DNA from: Anastrepha obliqua
Lineage: Eukaryota > Arthropoda > Insecta > Diptera > Tephritidae
Direction: 5' to 3'
DNA: 64,000 nt
Assembly (NCBI RefSeq): GCF_027943255.1
Contig: NC_072896.1
Coordinates: 124,403,879-124,467,878, forward strand
Positions 33,469-44,261 of the stretch are shown here, piece after piece (positions within the stretch are counted from its first letter, which is position 1; each line of letters begins with the position of its first letter). The notes under the pieces are model-generated. The model was not told the DNA's origin. It worked only from the letters and a program-made list of their open reading frames with translations, and did not search any database. Made by a program: the position numbers and the translations under genes.

Positions 33469-34366
33469 GTAAGTTAAACTTTTGTTTAGCAATTTTGAAG
33501 CTATTTAAAAAGCTGGTATCAAAAAACAAAAAATAAAAATAACCAAAATATTTCAAAATCAGTTCACTCTTAAACGGCTTAACAGCACTTCCCTGTTTAA
33601 CAAGAAAAAGAAAGAAAAAACAAGAAAAATAAATAAATAAAATAAAAACAAAGCAAAAGCACAAAAAACGCTAAGAAAAGCGAATTTGTGTCAAATCGAT
33701 AAATAAATCTTCAAATGCGTACCAAATCGCATAAATTAAATTGGGTAGCTAAATGCGGTCGCCGTTCATAGTACTTCCGCCACCAAAGCGCCCCACCCCC
33801 TGCTTGCTTTACCCTTAACTCAATGTGCATGGGCATGTCTAAGTGGTTTGTGCTCCTAGCGGCTTTAGTGCCTTTAGAATCTGGCTAATAAGAATTAGTT
33901 CAACAAACCGCAAACTCATACAAACGCACATAAATGCTTACGCACACATAAAGCACACGCAATACATACATATTTACATATTTACATCTTACAAACGGCA
34001 CAATGCGTAATGAATCGCAAGCTCTCTCCATTGAGAAGTTCCCCTACTTTAGTGTAGGTGTCATTTTTCCAGGTTCTCCAAAAGGGCCGCGACCTGCAAA
34101 GCATTTAACCACAAATTTGACATAGACGAAATAGAAGTTAAATCAAAAAATTCTGCATATTTTAAAACCAGCGCGCATTGGATTACTAGGGTGCGCCATA
34201 GCTGTCCCTGCAATGGTTGTTTGTAGCAACACAACGGATGCCAGATGTGGAAATATACAAAGAAACATACAAAAATGTTCCTGTTTGTTCGTCCATCCGT
34301 TCATCCGAATGTATCTGTATCTTCGAAATATATATATAATTGGGGTGTATTTTTGGGTGTTTGTTA
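33469..34366. other. nompC: Start of nompC intron 2, no element recognised
   Basis: The intron opens with GTAAGT. The first 900 bases are AT-rich with short microsatellite-like stretches and hold no transposon I recognise. The remaining features to 64000 lie, on present evidence, in this same intron. Confidence 0.6.
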
Positions 34367-34367
34367 T

Positions 34368-34605
34368 ACAAATGGAAGGACCTACAGTTTCAAGCCGACT
34401 CCGAACGGCTGATATGTTTTAGGAGGAGCCTTTTTATGGCAGAAATACACTCGGAGGGGTTTGCCATTGCCTGCCGAGGGGCGACCGCTATTAGAAAAAT
34501 GTTTTTCTCAATGTGTTTCACTGAGATGCGACCCGACGTTCTCTCTGTGAATTGCGAATGGTAGTCACGCACCAACCCATTCAGCAACGGTGACTGCCGT
34601 TAACT
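34368..34605 (-). mobile_element. tRNA-derived SINE, 3'-truncated copy
   Basis: The right-hand end is the tRNA-like head (CGTTGCTGAATGGGTTGGTG on the minus strand). The body reads CGGTCGCCCCTCGGCAGGCA and GAGTCGGCTTGAAACTGTAG, as in the complete copies. The copy stops in the GGTCCTTCCATTTGTATAAC region, short of the AT-rich tail. Confidence 0.8.
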
Positions 34606-34609
34606 CTAT

Positions 34610-35218
34610 GGTTAACTCGAGTGAAAATTGAGATATCACAGCCAAGAGTAAAAGCAATTTGTCACGCATACAAAGTCCTTTAAGAACTTTAATAGAAATT
34701 TGGTATTTTATTTTATTTAAATGGGTGTTTTAGGGCTGTTGTATATCCAAACCTATACAACACTGCAGTTGCGAGAGAGAGATTTGACTGGTCGAAGGAT
34801 TAGAAGAAGAACAAACTTGGAAAATAATTTAAATAAAGCGAAGAAATGTCATCATAAATAGCACACGAATGATCACCAACACCAACAATAATTACCAATC
34901 GTCGATAGTGTGACTAGATGATAAAAAAAAGTAAAGCTAGATAGAACTGAGTTAATTATTGAACTAATTTATAAAATTTATATTTTACCTAATTATAAAA
35001 ACCACATTTCAATTAGAAGAGGCTAGAAAAAGGTTAGGAAGAAAGAATTTTTGAAGTGAAACTTCTTAGGCGTCGATGGACGAGCAAGAATGGAGAGTAA
35101 AATTTCAAGGCCATGCAACGTTTTGGGCATTTTCGTTCCGCGAGAGAGAAAAAAGATATAACGTAGAGAAAAAGGAGAGAGAGAGCTATACCTTATATAT
35201 TTTATATAGGACTATGTT
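34610..35218. other. No gene recognised (34.6-35.2 kb)
   Basis: AT-rich intronic-looking sequence with purine runs (GAGAGA). No transposon ends or open frames of note. Confidence 0.35.
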
Positions 35219-35220
35219 TA

Positions 35221-36466
35221 AGTTCGTGCGGTTTTTTTTCGAAATTTGAAACTTTATTGACGTAAAATGGTTACAAATTTAATATTCAAAGTATTGTCCA
35301 TCGCTTACTACTACTTTTTCCCATCTTTCTGGCAATTCACGGATTCCCTTTGTGAAAAATTCGGTCGGTTTTGCCGCAATCCACGAATCGATCCATTTTT
35401 TGACTTCATCGTAATTACGGAAGTGCTGGTCAGCCAGGCCATGTTGCATCGATCGGAAGAGATAGTAATCGGATGGCGCAAGGTCTGGACTATACGGCGG
35501 GTGGGGTAGGACATCCCATTTGAGCGTTTCTAAGTATGTTTTGACCACTTGTGCTACATGTGGCCGAGCATTGTCCTGTTGCAAAATAACTTTGTCGTGT
35601 CTATCGGCGTATTGCGGCCGTTTTTCTCGCAGTGCTCGGCTCAAACGCATCAATTGTCGTCGGTAGACATCCCCCGTAATCGTTTCATTCGGTTTCAGTA
35701 GCTCATAATACACAACGCCCAGCTGGTCCCACCAGATACACAGCATAACCTTCAGGCCATGAATATTCTGCGCCGACGTCGATGTTGAAGCATGGCCAGG
35801 GTATCCATACGTTGCCCGACGTTTTGGATTGTCGTAATGGACCCACTTTTCATCGCCAGTCACAATTCGATGCAAAAAAACCCTTTCTTTTGTGCCGTTG
35901 AAGCAGTTGTTCGCATGCCATAAAACGGCGTTCAACGTCTCTTGGCTTCAATTCATACCGCACCCAATGGCCTACCTTTCGGATCATTCCCATGGCTTTT
36001 AAACGTTTGGAAATGGTTGATTGATCAACTCCCAAAGTTTTTGCAACCTCTTCTTGCGTTTGAGCCGGATCTTGATCGAGCAATTCCTCCAATTCGGTAT
36101 CCATGAACTTTGGCGGCGCACCCTCGCGTTCTTCGTCTTCCAAGCCAAAATCACCACTTTTAAAGCGTGCAAACCACTTCTGGCACGTTCGCTCAGCTAG
36201 AGCATGCTCACCATAAACTTCCACCAAGATACGATGACTTTCGGCTGCTTTTTTCTTCATATTAAAAAATTCCCCGCAAAAACACATTATTTGGCACGAA
36301 ATTCGACATTTTCAAGTGTGGTAAAAATATTGTTGTTTACGCTTCAAATAAAAAACTTATACTGACGTTTGTGCCTTACGACAGTAGCTCTCCAATGAAT
36401 GTTTGGAAATGTGGATCGATGGAATAATAATCAAGTTACGCCATCTGTTGTAAAACCGCACGAACT
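35221..36466 (-). mobile_element. Mariner (DD34D), 1,246 bp with intact ends and TA duplication
   Basis: The ends AGTTCGTGCGGTTTT and AAAACCGCACGAACT are inverted repeats, with TA at 35219-35220 and 36467-36468. The minus strand encodes TCQKWFARFKSGDFGLEDEE and TISKRLKAMGMI (paired-like DNA-binding part) in 35850-36287. LHRIVTGDEKWVHYDNPKRR, VILQQDNARPHVAQVVKTYL and PHPPYSPDLAPSDYYLFRSM follow in 35279-35935. The three catalytic aspartates are present with DD34D spacing. The two frames meet at a run of seven T's (near 35875), consistent with a one-base insertion. A second small defect lies just after the first codons (MSNFVPNNVFLRGIF, stop). It is the least decayed transposase gene in the window. 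Confidence 0.93.
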
Positions 36467-36468
36467 TA

Positions 36469-37492
36469 TCGATAGACCATAATTTACCATCATACATCCA
36501 TCTATTTTCGGTTGATTATTTGCTGTTGACCGTCTGATATTTGACAGTTTATATTTTGTATTATTTTATTACGGGCATCAGTCACAACGCTCTGTTTAAA
36601 TATCGGCTTATTTAAGGTTTTTCGCAATGTTAATCCTTTATGTGGGGTTTCCGAATTGTTGCTGCAATGAATGAAAAGCGTTAACCAAAAGATTTCAGAT
36701 TGCTCAGACTTGAACACAGAGAAATATATTCCGACATACTTGCAATTTCTTAACTGCTGATGGTCGATCAACCTTTTTGGTTTTAATTATTTCGTCCAAG
36801 CTCAGATCGATAGTCGTTGCATACCGTATTTCTTTTTTTCTTCGATAATTGGTAAATTAAGAATTTTTTAACTAATTTAACTTCAAATATTACGAAAAAG
36901 AAACAAATTTGTCCCCGTGAACGTCTGTAAAAAAAAGCCGATTGATGTTTAGTGCAAAGTTGGATGCGCTTGCTCTACTGTGAATAGTATGTAAGCACTG
37001 CTATTAGGTAAAAGCAAGACACTTATGCCGAAGCAAATTTTATTTCAACTATCTATCGTAAAAGTACGAGTTGTCAATATGTCGAGCGATGAAGAGTAAT
37101 TTATCTGTAAATTTTATCTATTTGTATTCTCTGAAAATGTTGTGAATTTATTTAGATATATATTCTTTCTCTCTCTCTCTCTCTTTCTTTGTCTGCGTTG
37201 AAAGTTTCACTTCTGTTATATGTACTACGCTACACGCACTTTTTTCTAGTCTTAGGCTAGATAACAAAAAAATGCTAAATCTGGTCACACTGATCACAAA
37301 TTTTACAACGTTCACGCCACGAAAATCAGCTGATTTTGTAAAATTTGCTGAGAGCAAAGTAACGGGAGCCATCTCATTATTCTCTTTATCGCGATTAAGG
37401 CCATTTCACCAAAATGTGCATGTATATAACACAAATTTAGTTTCGCGCGAATTTACACATTTCTTTGCTTGCTTTCGTCCTTCTTTATTTCT
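36469..37492. other. No gene recognised (36.5-37.5 kb)
   Basis: AT-rich sequence with a CT dinucleotide run near 37167-37185. No paired ends or domain-bearing frames. Confidence 0.35.
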
Positions 37493-38367
37493 GACTTTTC
37501 TCTCTTAAAAATAAAAAATAAATAATTGGCGCGTACACCTCTGTTAGGTGTTTGGCCGAGCTCCTCCTCCTATTTGTGGTGTGCGTCTTGATGTTGTTCC
37601 ACAAATGGAGGGACCTACAGTTTCAAGCCGACTCCGAACGGCAGATATTTTTATGAGGAGCTTTTTCATGGCAGAAATACACTCGGAGGTTTGCCATTGC
37701 CTGCCGAGGGGCGACCGCTATTAGAAAAATGTTTTTATTAATTTTGCTTTCACCGAGATTCGAACCAACGACCTCTCAGTGAATTCCGAATGGTGATCAC
37801 GTACCAACCCATTCGGCTATGGCGGCCGCCTATTTTTATGAGGAGCTTTTTCATGGCAGAAATACACTCGGAGGTTTGCTATTGCCTGCCGAGGGGCGAC
37901 CGCTATTAGAAAAATGTTTTTATTAATTTTGCTTTCACCGAGATTCGAACCAACGACCTCTCAGTGAATTCCGAATGGTGATCACGTACCAACCCATTCG
38001 GCTATGGCGGCCGCCTATTTTTATGAGGAGCTTTTTCATGGCAGAAATACACTCGGAGGTTTGCCATTGCCTGCCGAGGGGCGACCGCTATTAGAAAAAT
38101 GTTTTTATTAATTTTGCTTTCACCGAATGGTGATCACGCACCAACCCATTCGGCTACGGCGGCCGCCTATTTTTATGAGGAGCTTTTTCATGGCAGAAAT
38201 ACACTCGGAGGTTTGCCATTGCCTGCCGAGGGGCGACCGCTATTAGAAAAATGTTTTTATTAATTTTGCTTTCACCGAGATTCGAACCAACCACCTCTCA
38301 GTGAATTCCGAATGGTGATCACGCACCAACCCATTCGGCTACGGCGGCCGCCGACTTTTCTCTCTTA
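37493..38367 (-). mobile_element. Head-amplified tRNA-derived SINE between 15-bp target duplications
   Basis: GACTTTTCTCTCTTA occurs exactly at 37493-37507 and 38353-38367. Between them is a minus-strand SINE: AT-rich tail (37508 on), body with CAAGCCGACTCCGAACGGCA, and a head ending GGCGGCCGCC at 37830. That 5' portion (TATTTTTATGAGG...GGCGGCCGCC) then repeats in tandem three more times: 37831-38015 (185 bp), 38016-38167 (152 bp, losing 33 bp around the B box) and 38168-38352 (185 bp). Each full unit has A-box-like and B-box-like (GGTTCGAATC) promoter pieces on the minus strand. The single duplication around the whole shows one insertion event, or amplification after it. Confidence 0.92.
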
Positions 38368-38902
38368 CTTTGAGGGAAAATGTGGAAGTACATTTGTTTT
38401 GTATGTTTTTGCTTTATTGAAACTGATACTTTCGATGTTTGTAATGTAATACTTGTCATACACACACACTGAGCCATTGTTCAACCTCTCTTTTTGTTGT
38501 TACTTATTAATAGTGCGGATGAGTGTGCCTACACCTCAATGCTTTTAATCAAGATGACCCAGAAATGCTTGCACCTTGTTAAATATTATAATTACTAAAT
38601 TTCATAATAATTGAAGCAGATTTTTGAACAATAAAATAATGGCACTTGTAAACCGCAACATTTTTACATGAAGAAAATTGAGACTCCCACACGACATATA
38701 AGTGGACAAAGTAGAAATAATAACCTAGTCGTAGAAGGCCTATAAACTGCAGTTCGAAATAGTTTACATTTTAGTTTTTGTCTTGAGTGCTGAACGGCTA
38801 AGAAATTCAAAGTCAGCTATTGCTGTTTTATGAGAAGTCTCCAACTTCTCCTCGTTTTTGGCGCAAACCAAAGCCAATGGAAATTAAGGTTTCCAGAATG
38901 TA
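38368..38902. other. No gene recognised (38.4-38.9 kb)
   Basis: AT-rich, with a short CA-rich stretch near 38460. Nothing supported. Confidence 0.35.
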
Positions 38903-38905
38903 TTA

Positions 38906-39438
38906 GGTGCACAACTAAGTTCTCGCTTTTTATTTTGATGAGAATACATATTTATTCTGAAAAAATGGTTACAAGTGAATCATTGAAAGTATTGCCCATC
39001 GTTGGCTACTACTTTTTCCCATCATTGATCAGTGCATCCAATTCAGCGTCTGCGAAGGTTTTTGGTCTTCCTTCACGCCGACGGTCGTCAACATTAAAAT
39101 CACCGTCTTTGAAGCGACGGAACCAATCTCGGCACGTTGTCTCACTTAAAGCAGCATCTCCATAAACTTTTTGTAGTTCTCGATGCACTTCAGCCGCCGT
39201 TTTTTCGAATTAAAGAGGAAAATCAACACTTCCCGCAAATGACGATTATTCGGCACAAAATCAGAAATTTTCACAAAACCAAAAGTATATGATACCAAAA
39301 CAAAATCACTAATGTGTCGAAGCAGTTTGTTTACCATATGTCTAAGCTTGGTTTATGACGTTTAGGTTATGTTAGAATATACTAGCACACACTGTTGGCA
39401 GCATCTATTGACAAACAGCGATAACTCAGTTGCGCACT
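38906..39438 (-). mobile_element. Internally deleted mariner (533 bp), relative of the copy at 30.34 kb
   Basis: The ends GGTGCACAACTAAGTTCTCG and GCGATAACTCAGTTGCGCAC are inverted repeats, with TA at 38904-38905 and 39439-39440. The left 100 bases match the 3' terminal part of the 30.34-kb mariner (AAGTGAATCATTGAAAGTAT). At 'TTTTTCCCATC' (about 39020) it jumps to the N-terminal coding region (FVPNNRHLREVLIFLFN near 39250). About 700 bases, including all catalytic motifs, are missing. A non-autonomous derivative. Confidence 0.88.
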
Positions 39439-39589
39439 TATTACAAAATAAGGCGATATTATAAATATCCGGGAAATTGTTAAAAGGGATGATGGAGAAA
39501 TAATAAGATGGCGTCTATCGTGGTACCGTGTTGTTTTTTTTTTTCTTGTTCTCTAGCTTCGGACTAAAAGTAAAATTCCTTATTCCTAA

Positions 39590-40474
39590 AATTTCTCTAC
39601 TGGTGAAACACTGCGACGTTTAGCCGCTCGCCTCGAAGATACTGGCACAACACGAGATGCTGGCAGGCGTGGCAGACCCCGGAGTATCCGTTCTGCAGAG
39701 AATATTGCTGCTGTAGCCGAGGATGTCATGGAAGCGCCGTCGACATCGACCAGACGACGTGCCACGCAAATGGGTATCAGTCGACGGTCTTTACAGCGAA
39801 TTTTGGTACACGATTTGAAGATGTTTCCGTACAAAGTCCAGACGCTGCATCAGCTGTTAGCTGCTGACCGCCAATCGCGTCTAACATACGCTCAAGCCAT
39901 CCTTAATCACCACCAAGAGGAAGATGATTTTTCATCAAAAATAATCATAATCCATCTTAGCGGGTAGGTAAATAAGCAAATTTTACGCTTCTGGGGCACT
40001 AAAAATCCGCGTGTAACCCACGAAGAGCCATTACACCCGCTCAAAGTCACTGTATGGTGTGCTGTTTTCGCTGGAGGAGTCATCGGACCTTTTTTCTTCG
40101 AAGACGTCGCGGGCCAAACGGTTACTGTGCATGGTGAGCGCTACAGAGCAATGATTAATGAGTTCTTTTTGCCGCAACTTGATGAATTGGGATTGGAAAA
40201 CATGTGATTCAAACAGCACTTAAAGACAATATCCGTCAAGAATGTGAGGACCTATCGCCGGCAGTTTTGGCCAAAGTGATGGAAAATGCGATAAAAAGGG
40301 CTCAAATGGCAATAAACTGTGGCGGCGGCCATTTACATGACATCATATTCTCGACTTGATGTAAAAAAATTTAAAGATCAAATAAAAATAATCCACAAGA
40401 AGAATCAAAGTTTTTCATTTTTTTTTAATTACAGCCAAAAAACATCGCAAAGTTACTTTTGCGCCACCTGTTAT
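39590..40474 (+). pseudogene. DD41D (rosa-like) transposase, internally deleted
   Basis: The plus strand reads ETLRRLAARLEDTGTTRDAG, RRATQMGISRRSLQRILVHD (helix-turn-helix), a broken first catalytic region (FSSKIIIIHLSG), then RVTHEEPLHPLKVTVWCAVF, AGGVIGPFFFEDVAGQTVTV, MINEFFLPQLDELGLENM. It then jumps straight to NIRQECEDLSPAVLAKVMEN and GGGHLHDIIFST. The stretch carrying the second and third catalytic aspartates (QQDGA... and ...LDFFLWGY in other copies) is deleted. The right end reads GCGCCACCTGTTATA, probably the TIR. A clear 5' end is missing. Confidence 0.82.
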
Positions 40475-40639
40475 AATTAAAAAAAAAATTCTTCAAAAAG
40501 GCACTCAGTTCTATTTACTTTACTTACTTACTGCTGGCCTGACCTCCTTGTGGATCATAGGGCCTGACAAGTTCTATTTGTTTTTTTCTTTTACTTTTTT
40601 GATCATCTGGTCACATTGTCGGCGTTTGCGATTATCGTT

Positions 40640-40960
40640 ATTGTTTGTGATTATTCGTGGATTATTTGTGTGTGTGTCTGTAATTTCCTGATAATAGGTT
40701 GAAGCGGTTGTCCTGTGGGACACACTCAGGCTCATAGCCCATTGTGATGCCGCGTGGGGAGCTTTCCCTATTTCTCCTAAAACCAGTCTGTGCTTTTCAA
40801 AAATTTTAAAATATCTCTGATTTCTGCAGAACTGAGATCTTCCAACTCATCAAAAAATTGTTCACCCAGAATAGTAAACCTACGTCTGGATAGAGCAGGA
40901 CAGTGGCACAGTGGGTGCGATATTGTCGCGTGTAATATTTCTTCGCTTTATTTACATTTC
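40640..40960 (-). pseudogene. R1-like LINE C-terminal fragment
   Basis: The minus strand reads HPLCHCPALSRRRFTILGEQ, FFDELEDLSSAEIRDILKFL, KSTDWF and then a stop. This is the CCHC-like end of ORF2 and its C-terminus, followed by the 3' UTR. Only this tail is present. Confidence 0.75.
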
Positions 40961-41109
40961 GTTTTTAGTTTATTCTTCTCCTTCCAGCAGTCAAATCTCT
41001 CTCTTGCAACTGCAGTGTTGCCTAGTTTTTGGACATAAAAAAAAATCACTAAAATGCCCATTTAAAGAAAAGATAATACCGAATTTTTATGGAATTACCT
41101 AAAGAGTTT

Positions 41110-41434
41110 GGCGGCCGCCGTAGCCGAATGGGTTGGTGCGTGATCACCATTCGGAATTCACTGAGAGGTGGTTGGTTCGAATCTCGGTGAAAGCAAAATT
41201 AATAAAAACATTTTTCTAATAGCGGTCGCCCCTCGGCAGGCAATGGCAAATCCCCGAGTGTATTTCTGCCATGAAAAAGCTCCTCATAAAAATATCTGCC
41301 GCTCGGAGTCGGCTTGAAACTGTAGGTCCCTCCATTTGTGGAACAACATCAAGACGCACACCACAAATAGGAGGAGGAGCTCGGCCAAACACCTAAGAGA
41401 AGTGTACGCGCCAATTATTTACTTATTTTTTTTT
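41110..41434 (+). mobile_element. Complete tRNA-derived SINE with 15-bp target duplication
   Basis: TTACCTAAAGAGTTT flanks it exactly (41095-41109 and 41435-41449). The head GGCGGCCGCCGTAGCCGAAT with TAGCCGAATGGG (A box) and GGTTCGAATCTC (B box), spaced as in a tRNA gene, would give an internal Pol III promoter. The body follows (AGCGGTCGCCCCTCGGCAGG, GGAGTCGGCTTGAAACTGTA), then CACCACAAATAGGAGGAGGA and an AT-rich tail after GTACGCGCC. It has no protein-coding function. It is the reference copy for the family in this window. Confidence 0.95.
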
Positions 41435-41570
41435 TTACCTAAAGAGTTTTATATGCGTGACAAATTGTCTTTACTGTTTTTTTTAAATATATGTGTTATG
41501 GCTACGTGGAATAGCCTGTATTGAAAAAACATAGTTTCGAAATCCCTCTTCGTATTTAAAATTTATGCTA

Positions 41571-41836
41571 AGGGGCCAGATACCTGTAACCGGTCATATT
41601 TTTCCTGATTTTCATACATTTTTTTTTATTCTAATCATTTAAAATGGCGGATGCACACTTAATACAAAAAACCAAACATTTTTTTGTTTATTGATTTCTA
41701 TATGAATTAACAATATAATATAAGAAATACATAAATTTACGTTCTAAAATTTATTTTTTACATATTCTTAAAGGATTATATTAACATTTTGTGAAAAAAA
41801 AATTTTTTTTTCGAAATGTACAGGTATATGTCCCCT
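41571..41836. mobile_element. MITE family 2, copy A (266 bp, TA-flanked)
   Basis: The left end AGGGGCCAGATACCTGTA and the right end TACAGGTATATGTCCCCT are inverted, with TA on both sides (41569-41570, 41837-41838). An internal phrase ATTTAAAATGGCGGAT is shared with the copy at 49194-49781. Non-coding. Confidence 0.8.
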
Positions 41837-42523
41837 TAAGAGAAAATCTTTAAAAAAGGGCTAAAAAACACTTTTTTGGTGTATTTGAGTTTATGTAACA
41901 TAATCAGGTATTCATTATCTGATTTTTTGTGTTGATTTTTACTATGAATATAGCTCAGTCAATTCAAAGACTTTTTAAAATTTATAAAAACGCTTTAAGT
42001 ATTAAGAAGAGTTGAGAGAATAAAATCAAAAATGCCTGCGTAACCTCAAACGGAACAAAAATTGGATTTGCACTTTCAAAACATTAAATTTTATAAGAAT
42101 CAACAAATTTTAAATAGCACTGAAATCTTCTGAAATCTCAGCTTAAGCTTAAAATGCAAGAGTGGCCATTTCCTGCCTTTTTTCATTTAAATTATTTTTT
42201 TTAACTTACAATTTTGGTAGCTTTAAATTAAAAAAGAAAAAAAAGAAACTAAAAGTTTTCGCTACTTGGGTAAAAACACTAAAATATTACATAGAGCAAA
42301 GGGTTGGCAACACTGCACAACTACACGAATGTGACGTCACGCACACTGGTTTCTATCATTTTGGGGTAAAAGGTTCTTACCCCTTGAAATTTCAAAGTCA
42401 TAGATTAGTGGCATGATGCATAGATGACGCATGATGACTGCCTTCCGCAGATGCAATACTCCATTCGCCTCTCTATGTAAATGCTGCAATTCACATCAGG
42501 CGCTTAAAACTTTCTTACAGCTA

Positions 42524-42703
42524 CGAGGTGGTGCAAATTCAATCAGCGAATTTGTTTTTGAGTAACTTTTTTATTAAATAAAAAAAATAATTTTGAGTGA
42601 TGCAAACTTTTATATAGACCCTTACGCGCTCCACTGCTTGTCTGTTTGTCTAATGCAAAAATTATAAATCCTCCGTTAAGGTGACTAATTTTGCACCAAC
42701 TTG
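42524..42703. mobile_element. Small MITE-like inverted-repeat element (180 bp)
   Basis: CGAGGTGGTGCAAATTC at the left and AATTTTGCACCAACTTG at the right are imperfect inverted repeats, with TA at 42522-42523 and 42704-42705. The interior is non-coding. A SINE begins immediately at its right end. Confidence 0.6.
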
Positions 42704-42705
42704 TA

Positions 42706-43030
42706 TAAAAAAATTAAATAAATAATTGGAGCGTACACTTCTATTAGGTGTTTGGCCTAGCTCCTTCTCCTATTTGTGGTGTGCGTCTTGATGTTGTTCC
42801 ACAAATGAGGGGACCTACAGTTTTAAGCCGACTCTGAACGGCAGATATTTTTATGAGGAGCTTTTTCGTGGCAGAAATACACTCGGAGGCTTGGCATTGC
42901 CTGACGAGGGGCGAACGCTATTGGAAACAATTTTTTTTCTATCATTTGTTCTTTCATGGACGGAGATTCGAATCTCGTATTCCCAAATGGTAGTCACGCA
43001 CTAACCCATTCGGCTACGGCGCCCGCCCGC
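42706..43030 (-). mobile_element. tRNA-derived SINE, full-length but diverged
   Basis: The minus-strand head (TAGCCGAATGGGTTAGTGCG, GAGATTCGAATCTCCG region) is at the right. The body (CTCGTCAGGCAATGCCAAGC, CTCATAAAAATATCTGCCGT) and the AT-rich tail (AAATAAATAATT) are at the left. The flanks CAACTTGTATA and CACCTTGTATA are a plausible 11-bp imperfect target duplication. Confidence 0.85.
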
Positions 43031-44055
43031 CACCTTGTATATGGCTATGCAAATCTGCATGATCTCCGCTAGCTTTAAGAGATTCACAAGCAGTAGTTTA
43101 ACTATTAGTTTAACCGTCAACAAGAGTCACCAAAGCGCCCACTCGTGCGTCAAGTTCGGAAAATCTAGTCCTGTTTGTCGACGAGCCACGGAGAAAAGCT
43201 GGTTCAAAGCATGAAGAAGATGCCAGGCTATACTCGACAACGATGGAGACTACACGGCTTATTGAGCAATTGCGACTCGTAGTGTTGTACATACTTTCAC
43301 GTAAAAATTTTTTAATTATATCTTTTATACTTTATGAATAATCGCGGTTCCTTTGACACAGGCTGTATAATCACTCACGCCCCAAATCCCATATTTATCC
43401 CTGCTCTCTTCTCTTTATAACCCAGCAACCGACGCTCCCTAAGTACAACAGACCTAATTTTGAATAAAAAGCAAGCACTAAACTTCCACCAGTCGCTTCA
43501 CGGAGAGTTTGCTTTACTGAAAATTTACTTATTTTCTTTGATATTAAAGTAACATTCGAATTGCGGAATAAAATAAAAAAATCCTTGACCTAAATCACAG
43601 CAGAAATTGCCAAAAACAATAAAATGTAAAAATATCAAAGCCACTTAGGCAACCAGCGGCGACCCACACGTCATTACCACCGCCAACTGAAACAACTTCA
43701 ACCCCAACTAATGGCACACGAAAGCCACTTTTAAGAATGGCCGGCCGCTTGTGGCTGGTCAATATTTCTTAGAGCAACAAAAATGCTGCTAGGTGTATAA
43801 TTCTCATATTACTCATGCACTATGTATGGATGTGTGTTTTGTAAGTATAGTTCACGTGCATGAGAATGTAATTTACATAAGTTTGGTTGCCTGGGTATAC
43901 TGGCAGGTACTTAAAGTGCTTTTTTGTTTGTTTGCTTAATTTACCACCAGAAAGGTTTTTCTTAAAAAAATACATCATTCAAGAATATTAATTAAAACTA
44001 GGGAACAATTGGCTTTAAAAATGAAACATTACAATGCAATGCGAATTTTTTATGG
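43031..44055. other. No gene recognised (43.0-44.1 kb)
   Basis: The region contains scattered short open frames without domain signatures. I could not relate them to a known family. Confidence 0.35.
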
Positions 44056-44059
44056 TGTT

Positions 44060-44240
44060 TTGGGGGGTGCATAAGAATTCCTGCCTCATACCGTTGGAAG
44101 TCTGAGGATGAAGATATAGAGACTGTCAACGAATATAAATATCTTGGCGTATTGATTAACTGCAAACTGAAGCTGCATGGTTAATATAGTACTATAAAAA
44201 TAACCCTCAGATTTCCATTTCTAAAATACAAAAAGTCTTT
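44060..44240 (+). pseudogene. LINE reverse-transcriptase thumb scrap
   Basis: The plus strand reads KSEDEDIETVNEYKYLGVLI followed by NCKLKLHG and a stop. It is the 'v..YkYLGv.id..l.w' block found after the palm domain in RTE/CR1-type reverse transcriptases. Only about 180 bases are recognisable. Confidence 0.55.
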
Positions 44241-44261
44241 GATAGGTGATCAAGATCGATT

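Noticed and set aside
41110..41200. tRNA gene at the SINE head (A box and GGTTCGAATC B box)
   Set aside because: The sequence continues into a shared SINE body with target duplications, and the cloverleaf outside the boxes does not pair convincingly; it is a tRNA-derived SINE promoter.
43110..43292. 60-codon minus-strand frame (MYNTTSRNCSISRVVS...)
   Set aside because: No recognisable motif and no gene context; treated as chance.
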